From Syngnathus acus (Eukaryota > Chordata > Actinopteri > Syngnathiformes > Syngnathidae), in assembly GCF_901709675.1 (NCBI RefSeq), contig NC_051098.1:15185464-15249463 (forward strand): a stretch of DNA of 64,000 nt, written 5' to 3'. Numbering within the stretch: position 1 is the stretch's first letter; every line of letters begins with the position of its first letter. Both the position numbers and the translations under genes were made by a program. Below are positions 26,501 through 38,921 of this stretch, piece after piece. The notes beneath the pieces are model-generated. The model worked only from the letters and a program-made list of their open reading frames with translations. It had not been told where the DNA came from and searched no databases.

Positions 26501-28968
26501 AAGAGGATATCTGTTTATGAAAATGGAACCCTTCTTATTAAGAATTTGTCTCCAATTGACAATGGCAAATATGAATGCATTGCAACTAGTTCCACGGGCT
26601 CGGAGCGAAGAGTGGTGACTTTGACGGTGGAGAGAAGAGAAGCTGCACCAAAAATAGAGGTGATATCCCAGCAAGTAACCGAGTTGTATTTTGGGGATCA
26701 GCTCAAGCTAAACTGCTCAGCAATCGGAGAACCTGAACCCAGGATTACATGGAGGCTACCATCTAATGCGATGGTAGAACAATCACATAGGTAAGATTCC
26801 ATCGCCAATAACAGTAATGTCCAGAATGTTTTTGACTGCATGCTCAAGGTAATTGATAAAGATTTATTGTCAATCATGCGATTGTTGTCTGTTGGTTTTT
26901 AAATGTTGTGAAATGGGAAATGATGGGATCATCACTGAACAGTTTTCCCCTTCTTCTTTCCAATGTTGATTCCTCTCCTTAGGATGGGTAGCAGATTCCA
27001 GGTTCTAGAAAATGGTACTCTGGTGGTCAATTCTGTGATTGATAAAGATGCAGGTGACTATCTCTGTATGGCTAAAAGCACAAGTGGTGATGACGTCCAA
27101 CTTATGAAGGTCAAGGTGTCAATGAAGCCAGCTAAGATAGACCACAAGCCTCATGGCAAGAAGAAAGTTCTGTATGGTAATGACTTCAAGGTCGATTGTA
27201 AAGCCTCGGGGGCTCCAAAGCCAGAGATCTCCTGGGGACTTCCCGATGGTACTGTTGTCAACAGTGCTCTGCAGGCTGATTCCTTAAACGGAGGAAGGAG
27301 AATACGTCGCTTCACTTTGTTTGACAATGGAACGCTCTATGTTAATCAAGTGAGTCAACAACAGAACACCGTCGTGAATTATTGTAAAAGATCTATCGTA
27401 ACGGTTTATATGTTTTTGTCCAGGTTGGTATGTCAGAGGAAGGAGACTACACCTGTATCGCTGAAAACCAAGTGGGAAAAGATGAAATGCACGTACATAT
27501 CACCGTTGTGACCGCAGCTCCCAAGATACGCCAAAACAGCGAGACCTTTGCCAGATTGAAACCCGGGGGTAACATCCGCTTTGACTGCGAAGCCATTGGT
27601 GAACCCAAACCCAGGATCTTGTGGATGTTACCCACCAATGATGTCATAGCAGCATCTAACGAACGCTACTTGTTGCACGTAAATGGCTCTTTGGATATTA
27701 GGAACGCAAAGCTAGTCGATGGTGGGGAATATGTTTGCGTGGCTCGCAACCCTGCTGGTGAAAACCGAAGGGTTTACAAACTTGAAATTGGTGGGAACCC
27801 ACCTGTGATCAACGGTTACCATCAGAACAGGACTGTTCTAAAAGATTTCTCGACCAAATACTCGAAGAAACTCATCGACTGTAAAGCTGAGGGCAGTCCT
27901 CCACCGACTATCACCTGGATAATGCCAGATAACATATTTCTGAGGGCGCCCTACTTTGGTGGCAGGATTAATGTCCATCATAACGGGACTTTAGAAATTC
28001 GTAATGTCCGTCCTACTGATACGGGAGAGTTCCTTTGCATGGCGACAAATGATGGCGGAGAGTCCGTGTTAGTGGTACAGCTCGAGGTGACCAATACGCT
28101 CCGAAGACCCATTTTCAAAAACCCTTTCAATGAACGGATTCTCTCTCCTTTGGGGAAAACCAACGTTCTGAACTGCTCTGCTGACGGACAACCAAAGCCA
28201 GATATCTCTTGGATTCTACCCAATGGAACGCGGCTTACCGCTGGGCGTAACTCCCACAGACGGGTAGATAACGATGGAACTTTAGTCATCTATAACTCCG
28301 GCGTTGAGGATGCTGGGAAATACCGTTGCGGTGCCAAGAACATCATGGGCTACATTGAAAAACTGGTCATTTTGGATGTGGGCCAAAAGCCGTACATCCT
28401 CACAAGGCCGAGGGGAATAATCCGCAGTATGTTCGGCGAGCCTCTCGTCCTTCATTGTCTATCTGATGGAAGTCCAAAACCCAAGATCTACTGGACACTC
28501 CCTGGGGGCCACACGCTTACCCAGCCTCAAGTCGTGGGGCGCTACAATTTACTCAAGAACGGTACTCTAATTGTACAGGACACCACTTTATATGACCGAG
28601 GGAACTATATCTGCAGAGCTCGGAATGATGCGGGGGAGGCTGCGCTAACAGTCCCGGTTGTCATCATTGCCTACCCTCCACGCATCACGGCAATGCCACC
28701 TCCAACCTTGAGTTTAATGGCGGGAACCCCCGTGAAACTCAACTGCGCTGCCATTGGCGTTCCCAAACCGGAGATTACTTGGGAGCTGCCGGATCATTCC
28801 GTTCTGTCGGTGGCCCAACAAGGGAGACGGTTGGGAAGTGAACTGCTTCACCCTCAAGGCACGCTCGTGGTCCAGAAGCTTTCAGCCTTTGACTCGGGCA
28901 CGTATAAGTGTGTAGCCAAAAACCATCTTGGTACAGACCTAAAGGCTGTTTATGTGCGTGTACTCTAA
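20563..28968 (+). CDS. igsf10: Immunoglobulin superfamily member 10, nine coding exons
   Basis: A large secreted or extracellular-matrix protein; human IGSF10 (2,623 residues) is linked to GnRH neuron migration. Exons: 20563-20798, 21218-21347, 21426-21816, 22090-22845, 22909-24564, 24644-25810, 25887-26790, 26983-27349, 27424-28968, all GT-AG and phase-consistent, giving 2,383 residues. A hydrophobic leader (LLLLLAAVSPVRG) precedes an LRRNT cysteine cluster (CPTSCVC), several LRRs and an LRRCT (WACDCRMNW). Two Ig domains follow (about 506-690), then a Thr/Ser/Pro-rich spacer of roughly 700 residues with two Arg-rich clusters, then ten Ig domains to the C terminus, twelve in all as in human. 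Each Ig repeats the pattern Cys...Trp-x-LP...DxGxYxC. There is no transmembrane segment. MXRA5 is the related alternative; the aadac and P2Y neighbours decide for igsf10. The spacer is the most diverged and accounts for the shorter length. Confidence 0.93.
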
Positions 28969-29624
28969 AAATCACGGCAGAAGGCAACAGGCTTCAAAAG
29001 ACGTTTTTATCACGACAGTAATGGACCCATCTGTACATTATTTGTGATTTTATTTTTTATATTGATTTAAATTGAGGACATTAAGGAGACGGTGCGATTT
29101 AAATGGGATTAAGAAAAGAAAACTGGAAAAAAAAACATCTGGTGGGATGGATATTTGTTTTTGTGACTTAGGAGTGAATGTCTGGAAAATCATAGCTGGT
29201 ACTCACTCATGTGGGGGATTCTCGAGGAGCAGAAAGTGTTCATACATTTGAACCCAAAGTGATTCCATTGAGGCTTTAACGCTGGCCACACATATGGATT
29301 CAATTAGAGCACATACACTTTTGTCAGCGGCTCGTCCTTTAGCAGCAAATTAAGAAGATGTGCAAAGAACAAACCGTAAAATGTCTATTATTTTTTATGA
29401 ATATACAAATATGAAAATTGTTTGACACTGGATACGTAACATTCTTTACAACAATACACGATTCCATAATTCACTTTTGTAGCAGATGCGTTTATTTCTA
29501 AAAAGATTTCAAAGACTTGTGATTGATTGTGTTGTACACAAGAATTTACAGTAATGTTATACATTATGCTTATCTGTAATAATACAGTATATAATTGTGT
29601 CATACCTACTAATGTATGGGAGAA

Positions 29625-29630
29625 AATAAA
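29625..29630 (+). terminator. igsf10 poly(A) signal
   Basis: AATAAA about 660 bp after the igsf10 stop codon, followed within 40 bp by T-rich sequence. The best candidate in the 3' flank. Confidence 0.55.
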
Positions 29631-30635
29631 TCTAACATTTCATTTTTTGCAGTTTTTCCTTCAAATCACAATTAAATGTGTGAATTAAATCACATGATAG
29701 ACCATTGTGGATTTTTAGCAATTATCTCGATGAGATTTGTTGTTGTTGTTACTTGTGGTTAATTATTAGGAATGTTGCCCTTTATTCCACTGTTCTACTC
29801 TCTCAGACCATAATAATAATTTTGAATCTTTTTATAGTTTGATCCTTCCACTTTGGTGTCTAAAAGGAAATTGTATTATTTGAGATTGGGCTGATATGTG
29901 GCTACTGAAAGGAAGTGTGTGTTTTGTCTGGCGGTGGGACTGCAGCTGCTAAAGTGAAACACTGGAGAGAAAGTTCAACTAGCTTCCAGTCAGATAAACA
30001 CGCTGTGTTTTTGCTCGCTACGAGGTGCGTAGGACGGTTTCCTTGGCCACCTTGGAAAATCACATCTGTGGTGACTTTTTCACTTCTGGTCTGGTGTTGC
30101 ATTTTGGTTTTGTGAGAGGGAGGCCTGAACACGGTACAGTACTTTTCCGTTCTTTAGTTTTGATGCTAAACTCGGCAACACATTCCCTGAGGATCGGTTG
30201 CCGTATAAGCGGAAGATCCTTTTCAAAACATTTGCAACACGCAGTTCCATCTTGCCGGCAAGCATACAGTAGAGTAGCGAGTGCGCACTTCTCGGTGTCT
30301 ACGCCGGCGATATAATTTCACACCACAGTTGCACAATCCTCACTTGGGCCTTTTAGCCACAACTAAGATCTTTGCACGTCGTCTTCAGGGAAGCTGTGTC
30401 ATGCTGTGGTCAACCCAAACATTCAAAGGCTATTTATTTTGCAGGCAGGCCTTGTCAGCTGCCGTCTTACTTTAACTACGAGACTATACCCTGAGGGACA
30501 CCATTTTGAATTAAAAAAAAAAATTGTCGTAATTATTCGTCAGGGGTCAGACAAAATATTAATAGCAATATAAACATCCATCCATCTATTAAAACGTGAC
30601 TCTTTGCCTTTTTCATGTCGGGCCTGAGGACAGTG

Positions 30636-30815
30636 GAAGTACCGTAATTTTCGAACTATAAGTCGCGGTTTTTTTCATAGTTTGGGTGGGGGGGCGACTT
30701 ATACTCAGGAGCGACTTATATACATATATATGTTTTTTTTCACTTTTTTGGGCATTTTATGGCTGGTGCGACTTATACTCCGGTGCGACTTATAGTCCGA
30801 AAATTACGGTACTTC
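30636..30815. mobile_element. Palindromic MITE, 180 bp
   Basis: The ends are inverted copies: GAAGTACCGTAATTTTCG at the left and its complement at the right. The arms then continue as ACTATAAGTCGC with one mismatch over about 31 bp. GCGACTTATA recurs several times inside. I recognise the 'CCGTAATTTTCGGACTATAAGTCGC' style as a high-copy teleost repeat. No protein is encoded. Confidence 0.85.
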
Positions 30816-33708
30816 AATAAGGGTTTTCCATTCTGATTGTCTGCAGATGTGGTCTTTGCGCCCCCTTCAGAAGACAACCAGGTGAGTCGGTGGAGCCCCC
30901 CATGACTGTAAACCGTACGTTCCGCAACCAGCATCATGCTAAAGACATCAAAGCATCTCCAAATGACAACAAACCAGAGTTCGAGCTGTTAAACTGGCCA
31001 GCTCATCTAATTAAGAATGTTAAAGTGCTCGTTTACAACAGAAGCTTGTGTATAATTGGCTCGGCATTTAACTGCAACATAAATGAGGAAGCAGAATCAA
31101 CAAAAAAACGTGGCACCCAATAAAACCAGTAAACTGTTTCCACAGGTTACGTTTCAAGAGGTTGATATATATTACATGACGTTATCATGCAGACCACCTG
31201 CTGCATTGCATCTGTCTTAGCAGCACTTAGCACATACCTCAGTGACACAAGAACCCCCCCAACTGTAAAATAATATGAGCGCATTATTTTCCATAATTGT
31301 TAGCCGGCAAAATCACGGAGTACATTTTGCTAGCCAGGTATGCATCGATCCTAAAAATGCAATTTCCCTTCTGGTAGTCCATTGGTGTGCCTCGTCGTCT
31401 GCCATGAGTGCGTGCGTGTCACTCTCTTATTTTTTTATTTTATTTCATTTTGACAGTCACCATATGGCTGGTGCTGTGGGGGAAAAAAAATCCACTAATG
31501 AATAGGAAAATGATATAGCAGCTGTATTGGATCTCATTAGATTGTACAGGTGTACCTATTAAAGTGACCGGCGAGTGTGAACGACTTTGTGTGCCGAAGT
31601 TAACATCTGATGTCTTGCGTGCTCACACACAAGCGTCCGCTGAGCACACAGAGACACGGTGTCAAATATGCGAGCTATCCCGGCCCGGCCAACCTCTCAA
31701 AGGGATCTGTTGTCCTTTTTGTCCGCTGGCGGGCCGCATCTCCACATCCTGCTTTCACGGGCAGAGGGATGATTGGACAAATAGTCAAAGAGCGATGAGA
31801 TTCCTCACCGCTGCAAGGTACACACTAAAAGTGTTTTTACTGTATGTGAGGAAAAATTGAGGGGCAGGGGGTGACAGCAGGAAAATTATAGTATTCTCTC
31901 GCTATGTTATGGATTGTCCGGTTATTATTTGTGAGTGTGTGTGATCTTGCTTTAAACGATTCTGCTTAGAAATCTATTGAGGAATGAAAAGAACTTGCGT
32001 GGGCAGATGTTCCTGACTGGAGTTTCCATTTGGAATTGATTTTGGAAACGTGGCTTTGTTTTGGTGGTGGTGATGGAAGTCAGCAATGTCAGTAAAATGT
32101 CTTTAGGAGAGGTAATAATACGTCGCATGACTTGCACAACATCCGCACAAGTAGCTTGTTCAATGATGCAAAATCCAGACCAGATGAGTCATCATCAAGG
32201 CGAAAGCAAAGCACTGGCTATTTTTCCGAAATGAAACCAGCTGGTAGACCGGAAAATCAAACATATCCAGACATTCAACTTTAAAACTTTAAGGACAGAA
32301 AGTCATTGTGTAAAACTTTCATTTGGGAATAAAACCCAGACTATGTAGCCCAGGTTACCAATAATACAAAATCAATTTTATATTTCTCTCAAAGTACACA
32401 CACATTGGCAACAGACGTCCGTAGCAGGCCGACAACGGTAACACAACAGTAACTTGACACTGTCCAAACAAAACCCTCGTATTTCAACTGGACCACATTC
32501 ACGACTCGACCGAGGAGATGCATGAACGCAAAAGACCCTCGCAAACAAACACGGACCACCGTCTGGGCGCTGAAAGGTTACGCCGACCTGTCACAGTGAC
32601 GACGTGTTTTTTCTAACGGGTGAGAGGTCGCAGTTTGTCAGCGCACAGCTGCTGCGGCAGCTTCTGGATTTGTTTGAGCGGAGTCGTCTCCTTGTCGAGT
32701 TTTCTAGAATCTCTTGAGTGTTGTTAGCCCGCGCGAGGAAGATCAGTCCTGCTTGTTCAGCTTCCTGTTTACAGAGTTTGTTTGCTTTGGAAATGCTGAT
32801 TGGTCGCAAGCCAGAATGATTTATGTTCATCAAAAATGATTGCATAACTGTTTAAAAGAGATCATGCAAAGTGCTAATGCATTTCCAAAAAGTGAAAATG
32901 CTAAGATTCACAGAAAAGATTGTGTCAAATATGTGAAAATTCTGAGGGACAAACGTTAATGCTATTAGCATCATTTGGCTACTAGCTTAATTAGCTAACA
33001 TTGACTCGAAGGACATAAAACGTTTTTATCTGTTTATAGAAGATTTTCAACAAAGTGTGCACCTATCCAGGATGTATCTGGCGTAGGTATGCATGCAGGA
33101 GAATAAAGGAAGTGAATGATGCTTAGGTTTCAGTTCGGGACTAGACAGGAAGTTTCAGCATTGCTGCCTACTTGTTGGTACATGAAATTTCAACATCATG
33201 TGATGTAAAAATCAAAAGCAGCCAGTAGAGGAGCTTGTTTTCGTTTCCTCGGAAAGATGATCCGATTTTTAGCCAAGAATATGTTGTGGTGGTTAGCCAC
33301 TCTGGGTCACAGGTCAGATATAAAGACATTGGGTCATATCCCAAGGCAATAAAACCTTGACTGGTCACCAGACAACAAAAGGCACATGTCAACAAGTGAC
33401 CATTCATACTTATCGAGGTCGTCAAAAAGCCACAGACAAATGACGAAAGACAGCCAAGTAACACGTGAGGATGCAGGCTAAGCATTTCTTCCTGACGACT
33501 TTTTTCAATCGTCTGCAGCGTTTCCGTCAAACAGGAAAGAGAAAGCAGAAGGCAGAGTGAAAGTCTGCGCTCAAGACACTCCATGTCGCATTCGACTGGA
33601 GGCAGCCGAGTGGTCGAATACACTTGCTTGGAGAGATCTTCAGTGAATGACTTCAATTATTGTTTCAATACTTGAGGTTGGTGATTGATTTTCCAGATAA
33701 TTTTCCTC

Positions 33709-35335
33709 ATGGACGCCAACGCAACCCTGGGCAACCTGAGCTGCTCCCGCGACAATGTCCTCAAGACGGTGGTTTTCCCAGTCCTCTACTCGATCCTGTT
33801 CCTTGCCGGACTGGCGCTCAACGGCTTGGCGGTGTGGGTGTTCCTGCGCATCCCGTCGCGCTCCCATTTCGTCATCTACCTCAAGAACGTCGTGGTCGCC
33901 GACGTCGTCATGACCCTCACGTTCCCTTTCAAGGTAATTAAGATTGGTAACGGGTGGTGCATTTAAAAGGGTGTGTCGACTTTTTATGTGCTCTGGCGAC
34001 CAATCTGGCCAGTATCACATCAGACAGATTTGAATTCCACTCTCTGGTTATTTACGTTTATAAGAAATAAATCTTTGACCCGTGGCATATTTCATGATCC
34101 AAAAATGTCATACCTGTGATGCACCTCTTAAAACCAGACCAAAATTATGACGTGCACCCATGACAACACTACTAATTTATAGATGCGTCTCTTCCCATCA
34201 CTACTCGAGGCCGCCACGTCGTAAAATGTGTTTTTGACGATAAGCCACCCAGTCTGCGTATAGACCGAGGCGAGGGAAACGGTAGTAAACGGCGGTCTGA
34301 CATTTCACGTGGGAATATTGTCATCTAAAAGATTCATGGGGCACTTTCAAACATCAAATCGGCCGCCAGAAAGGTTTTTCACGTTCCATTTGAACTTCAA
34401 AAAGTTATTTCCCCTCCGAATAGCTTTACTGAGCTTTAAGATCATCAAACACCTACATGGAAGGATTCCTAATTGGATGATTAGGAATATATATGGACGA
34501 TCCACAATTTCCTCTCTTGCTGCAGGTGTTAGCAGACTCCAATATGGCTTCTACCGGCCTGAGAATATTCGTGTGCCGGGTTTCCTCGGTTCTCTTCTAC
34601 CTTACCATGTACATCAGCATCCTCTTCTTCGGACTGATCAGCATCGACCGCTGTAGGAAGACCCTGGCACCGTTCAGGGGTACCAACGCTAAGCGGTTGG
34701 CCCTCAGGAAGCTTCTCTCCGCCGCGGTGTGGATCGTCCTTCTGGGGTTCTGCCTTCCCAATGTGATCCTGACCAATAAGACGCCGCGGTCGGCGTATTT
34801 CAAGTGCAGCGACCTAAAGGGCCCGGCTGGACTTTACTGGCACGAGGTGGTCAATCACGTGTGTCAGGTTATCTTCTGGGGGAACCTCCTGATTGTGATC
34901 GTGTGCTACACGTTAATCACCAAAGAGCTGTACAAATCGTATTCACGCACCAAAACTCGAGGCCCCGATGGGGGAGCCGGGGCTTCGGCCAAACAGAAGC
35001 AGCAGCCCAAAAGGAAGATGAACACCAACGTCTTCCTGGTCCTGGCCGTGTTCTTCGTGTGCTTCGTGCCGTTCCATTTCGCCCGTGTGCCTTACACAAT
35101 GAGCCAGACTCGGGATCTTCTCTTCCACTGCCAACTCAAGCTCTTCTTCTTCCAGCTGAAGGAAAGCACGCTCTTCCTGTCGTCGCTCAACTCACTTCTG
35201 GACCCGCTCATTTACTTTTTTCTCTGCAAGTCCTTTCGGACCACCTTGTTCAAAATGTTCAGGCTGCCCCCCGGCACCTGCAGCTGGCTGCTCGAGAGGG
35301 GCTCGGATTCAGATTCTGGCAGCACCACCCTCTGA
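33709..35335 (+). CDS. p2ry12: P2Y12-type ADP receptor, two coding exons
   Basis: Gi-coupled receptor for ADP; in mammals it acts on platelets and microglia. Exons 33709-33933 and 34526-35335 (donor AAG|GTAATT, acceptor TTGCTGCAG) give 344 residues against 342 in human. N4 and N9 are glycosylation sites. Cys92 and Cys169 form the ECL1-ECL2 bridge pair, and WHEVVN (His181, Asn185), HFARVPY (Arg262) and KEST (Lys287) match the nucleotide-site residues of P2RY12. DPLIY closes TM7. ITKELYKSY and SQTRD are P2RY12-specific compared with P2RY13/14. Two oddities: the DRY motif reads DRC (116-118), and the third intracellular loop has an insertion of about ten residues (GPDGGAGASAKQ). The coding intron after codon 75 has no counterpart in the human gene. 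p2ry13 follows in tandem, as in human. Confidence 0.9.
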
Positions 35336-35827
35336 AACGTGATGGACTGTCAGGTGACAAGGGACTCGAAGCACCTGAATTTCAATATTTCTTCACGCCT
35401 ATGTCGATGTTAGATTTGTAATCCGCTTCTTTGTGCCTCCATGTCGATGAAATCTGGCTCGTTAAGTCTAGTCAAGGTTATTTGTGTAGCCCTTAATTAG
35501 AAAGGACTCTTAAAGACTTCACAACTAGTTCAGTCAATTCATCAGTCAAAGTTGCCTCAATGGCTCCATGACATGATTAACCAATACACTGTACACACCT
35601 CTGAAGATCAAACTATGAATTGATTATTGTTGTTATGACACCTATCCATATATTGCAGGTAGTCTTTTTTTTTGCACTATGCTGACTATTCAACATTAAA
35701 AATGTGATTTGATTGTATTTTTTTAATTGTAGTTCATAGAACACTTGTTGATGTTATTTTTTTTGTAAACAGTTGTTTCAACATTTTTAAAGGTCATATG
35801 TTGACTTTTGCTGTGAATAACACGATC

Positions 35828-35833
35828 AATAAA
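35828..35833 (+). terminator. p2ry12 poly(A) signal
   Basis: AATAAA about 490 bp after the p2ry12 stop codon, directly followed by GTTTGATTGAG, a GT-rich downstream element. Confidence 0.6.
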
Positions 35834-35839
35834 GTTTGA

Positions 35840-38500
35840 TTGAGTCACTAATTGAAATTGACGTCCCAGAATTCAAATGTTTTGACCAGGCATTCTAAAG
35901 TAAATGCATGTATTGCATATTTTAAAATAAACATGCTAAATAAAGCAATACAGAAGTAATAATAATATGGCGTTTCATGGAAATGCATTAGAGTACATTT
36001 GAGGCCGCCTAGTGGATAAACGCAATACACACAAGTGTTTTTTTATATGTTACATTGATGGCTATTTCAATAAGATTGAATAACTGCGTCCCTAAATTAT
36101 TTTTAAAAGGCACTTAATCTTCATCTTGGTTGAAGTGGTGCTTATTTCTGCTTGTTTTATACTCTGTTGTCAATACTGGATATGTAGCAGCTGCCCTCTC
36201 GTGGCTAAGGAATGCATTACATAGCAGAGCATTCAATTGTAGGATGAGTGTTATGGCTAGAGATTGAATAATTTTATGATTATTAAATGTCGTAATAAAT
36301 GAGTATGTTTTCTTTAGATACCGTACAACACCCATTAACATCCTAAAGTGTGCATTTTTTCCCACTCCGAATTATTGTTAAATGGAGGAAGAAATACATA
36401 TTTATTTATTCATTTATTTATTTATTTTTATTTAACTTAAAAAATAGAAGCAAACTTGGGTCAGTACCATCTATAAAGTAAAAGCAAGATTTTATTATAT
36501 GTTTCATGTATTGAATCTTACTAGACCAAATAGATGTACTGAGTGAATTAAATTGAACTGAAATAGTATTGATATGACATAAGTCGACACTCAGCGATAA
36601 AAATCCTGGTTGGTGCATTTTGTCCTTCTTTTTTGTGGGAGTGACACAAATTGGACATAAAACCGGATTATAAAATTTCTACTCTGACAGCAGAAATTTT
36701 ACGATGCTATTGTAAAAGCTTATTGCGCTGTATAGTTTTCATTTTGATCTTTTATTTATTTATTTATTGCTTTTAGATTTACAATAGGGGGGGAGTAGAG
36801 AAAACCTCACGCTCTTTTATTTGACTTGTGTTGTTCCTTTCAACACCTATCCAACTTTTAATTGCATAAACAAGACCGTCAATGTGACACTTTTCAAGGC
36901 TAAGTTGTAATGTACAGAAGAATGCACTAGGGGGGATTAAAACTACAATAAATTTAGACTTGGCAACCTCAGGGTCGATTCTCTCAATCATGGGCGCGCC
37001 GCTAAATTCACCTCCTTGTTTTTGGTGTCACGATTCAAGCAAGTGCGAATCAAGCATCTGTACATCTTTATGTGTAAATATCAACTGCAAGTGATGAGAA
37101 AGGATGTGGCTCACGTGGGTAAACGATTCACAAAATTAGCTGGAAAAGTAATCAAGTCTAAATAGTAAGTCAATTTTATTTTTTAAAAATGTTACAATTA
37201 TTTTTCATTGTTGCTGACCACTTGCCATATCGCCACGGACCACTAGAAGGCCGCGGACTACCGGTTGACAATCCCCGATAATCGAAGTCTTATTGCTGTT
37301 TTACTAGTTGAATATAAAACGTAAAAATTAGGGGAGTAAAAACAATTTTTATTTCTCATATTTGCGCATATTGTGGGTTTGTTTGTTAGGTAAATGATGT
37401 TTGTTTCCGCTGATTGTTAAATGTGTGTATGGTTTGTGAATCAACTGCGGGGTTATTAAAATGTCATATTTAGGAAGAGGGAGGTTATCCCGGGGCAGAT
37501 TCTTCTTCTCATGTGTTGTAAACAGGGAGGCCCACGCGCTTACGTATGAACTCTGTGACATTTGAGAATTGCGCTAATAATGTTTTCCTTCCTCACGTTT
37601 TGCTGTAACGCAATTTGAGAAGAAGATGCTTTCACATGAGTCATTTTTGTTTCTTTTGTGGGAAATGTGGTTAAAAAGGCAAAAGTTACAACTAGAGTCT
37701 TATGACATGTCAAAATGTGTCTTTTTATTTCCTTCATTTCTTTTCTCAAGCCGCTGCGCCTTACACTTTATCACCGGTTCAAATAGTAAACCTCCGTTAA
37801 TTAAACGATCGCCCAGGGGCCGCTTTTCAAGGCCAGCATTTCAACTAGTCCATCTTTTCCCATCTGCTGTCATTTCTGGTCCCGATCCAACAAGCAAAGT
37901 CACACAGGAAATAATGCCTGTCATGTTCTCTCAAAGCGCTCCTTTTATTTATAGAAGGGCGCAAAAGGGAGGAAAATTCTATAAAGCATCACTACGGCAG
38001 CAAGCATAAGGAACCAATATGACACATTTTGAAGTCGGAAAACTCACATCTTTTTTTATTTTTAGTTTTTTGGGGAAAAGGGCTGTTTGGAAGGGTGGGC
38101 AGGAGCGTGCAGCAGGTCCACAGAGAAGGGTCCCCCGGAACGTGCCCGTGGTATTTGTTTATCGATTGGCACGCACGGGAGCCAAAACCTCTCGGGGAAC
38201 AATTGGGACAGGAAGTGTGCAAGCAAAGTGTCTTTCACTCACAGGAAGCCTGGCAAAGTCGTTGGGTGGATTGAGATAGGGAAAGGGGGGCATGGAGGGG
38301 GGGTCAGTCCTTTCAAAGACAGCACACACACATTTAGACAGGAGTGGTTCAAGCGAATTTACTGAAGTAACAGCAATATATGTTCGATTGGAGTTTCTTT
38401 GTTCGGTTAACTTCCTGTAGATAACAGCAGAAAAAGCGGAATAGGATATTTCACTTCTTCCTTCTTCTGAAATATTGTTTTTTTTTTGCTCCCATCATTG
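35840..38500. other. Intergenic between p2ry12 and p2ry13
   Basis: AT-rich, with TTTA simple repeats at 36402-36430 and 36755-36770. No further P2Y-type receptor (p2ry14, gpr87, gpr171) or other exon was recognised. Confidence 0.6.
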
Positions 38501-38529
38501 CCTTATATGTTCTTCTTCTTCTTCCCATG

Positions 38530-38561
38530 CCTCACAGTCACACAGCAGTGAAGGACATAAG
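38530..38561 (+). other. p2ry13: Possible p2ry13 5' untranslated exon end
   Basis: AGGACATAAG|GTAAGAAG is a good donor at 38562. It would join the acceptor CCTCTCCAG at 38912, nine bases before the start codon. The exon's 5' limit is unknown. A 5' UTR intron is usual in this receptor group. Confidence 0.4.
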
Positions 38562-38921
38562 GTAAGAAGCAATCATTTCAAGAATTTCATCAGTTTAAAA
38601 ACTCAAATTCGTACTGATGTGAAGTCATAAAAGTCAATTTAAGTTTTCTTTTTCTGTACGTTTGTTGCCATGGCAGCTGGTGCTTGCGGTTTTACCACAG
38701 AATACACACGAGAAGGTCTTTTATAATTGTAATGTATTCTAAAATGTTTTTTTATTCCTTGTGTGGAAGCTTAATTTGACACAATAATGTAATGGAAATT
38801 GTTTTGTCTTAATATGGTGAAGCAGCATGGGGTTCATGATCCATACTTATGCTTGTTGTAAGTGTAAATATATTATAATGTCTATTCTAAATATTTATTT
38901 TGTCCTCTCCAGAAAGACAAG

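Larger units (their letters stand above)
28969..33680. other. Intergenic between igsf10 and p2ry12
   Basis: Contains the igsf10 3' UTR (AATAAA at 29625), a palindromic MITE at 30636-30815, and probably the 5' untranslated part of p2ry12 just before 33696 (acceptor TTTTCCAG). No MED12L exon, which would be expected here from the human map, was recognised on either strand. Confidence 0.5.

Noticed and set aside
20563-28968. Reading the large LRR-Ig gene as mxra5 (adlican)
   Set aside because: MXRA5 has the same architecture, but the aadac/sucnr1 and p2ry12/p2ry13 neighbours are those of IGSF10, and the count of twelve Ig domains fits.
33168-33656. 162-codon open frame on the minus strand upstream of p2ry12
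   Set aside because: Mixed, Cys/Leu-rich composition with no motif or family resemblance, and it overlaps what looks like the p2ry12 5' untranslated region. Likely chance.
34804-35421. 205-codon plus-strand frame overlapping p2ry12 exon 2
   Set aside because: A shifted-frame shadow of the GPCR exon; Arg/Pro/Gln-rich composition from reading GC-rich coding sequence out of frame.
38029-38365. Overlapping plus-strand frames before p2ry13
   Set aside because: Three frames are open at once over a G-rich, repeat-like stretch, the signature of low stop density and not of a gene.
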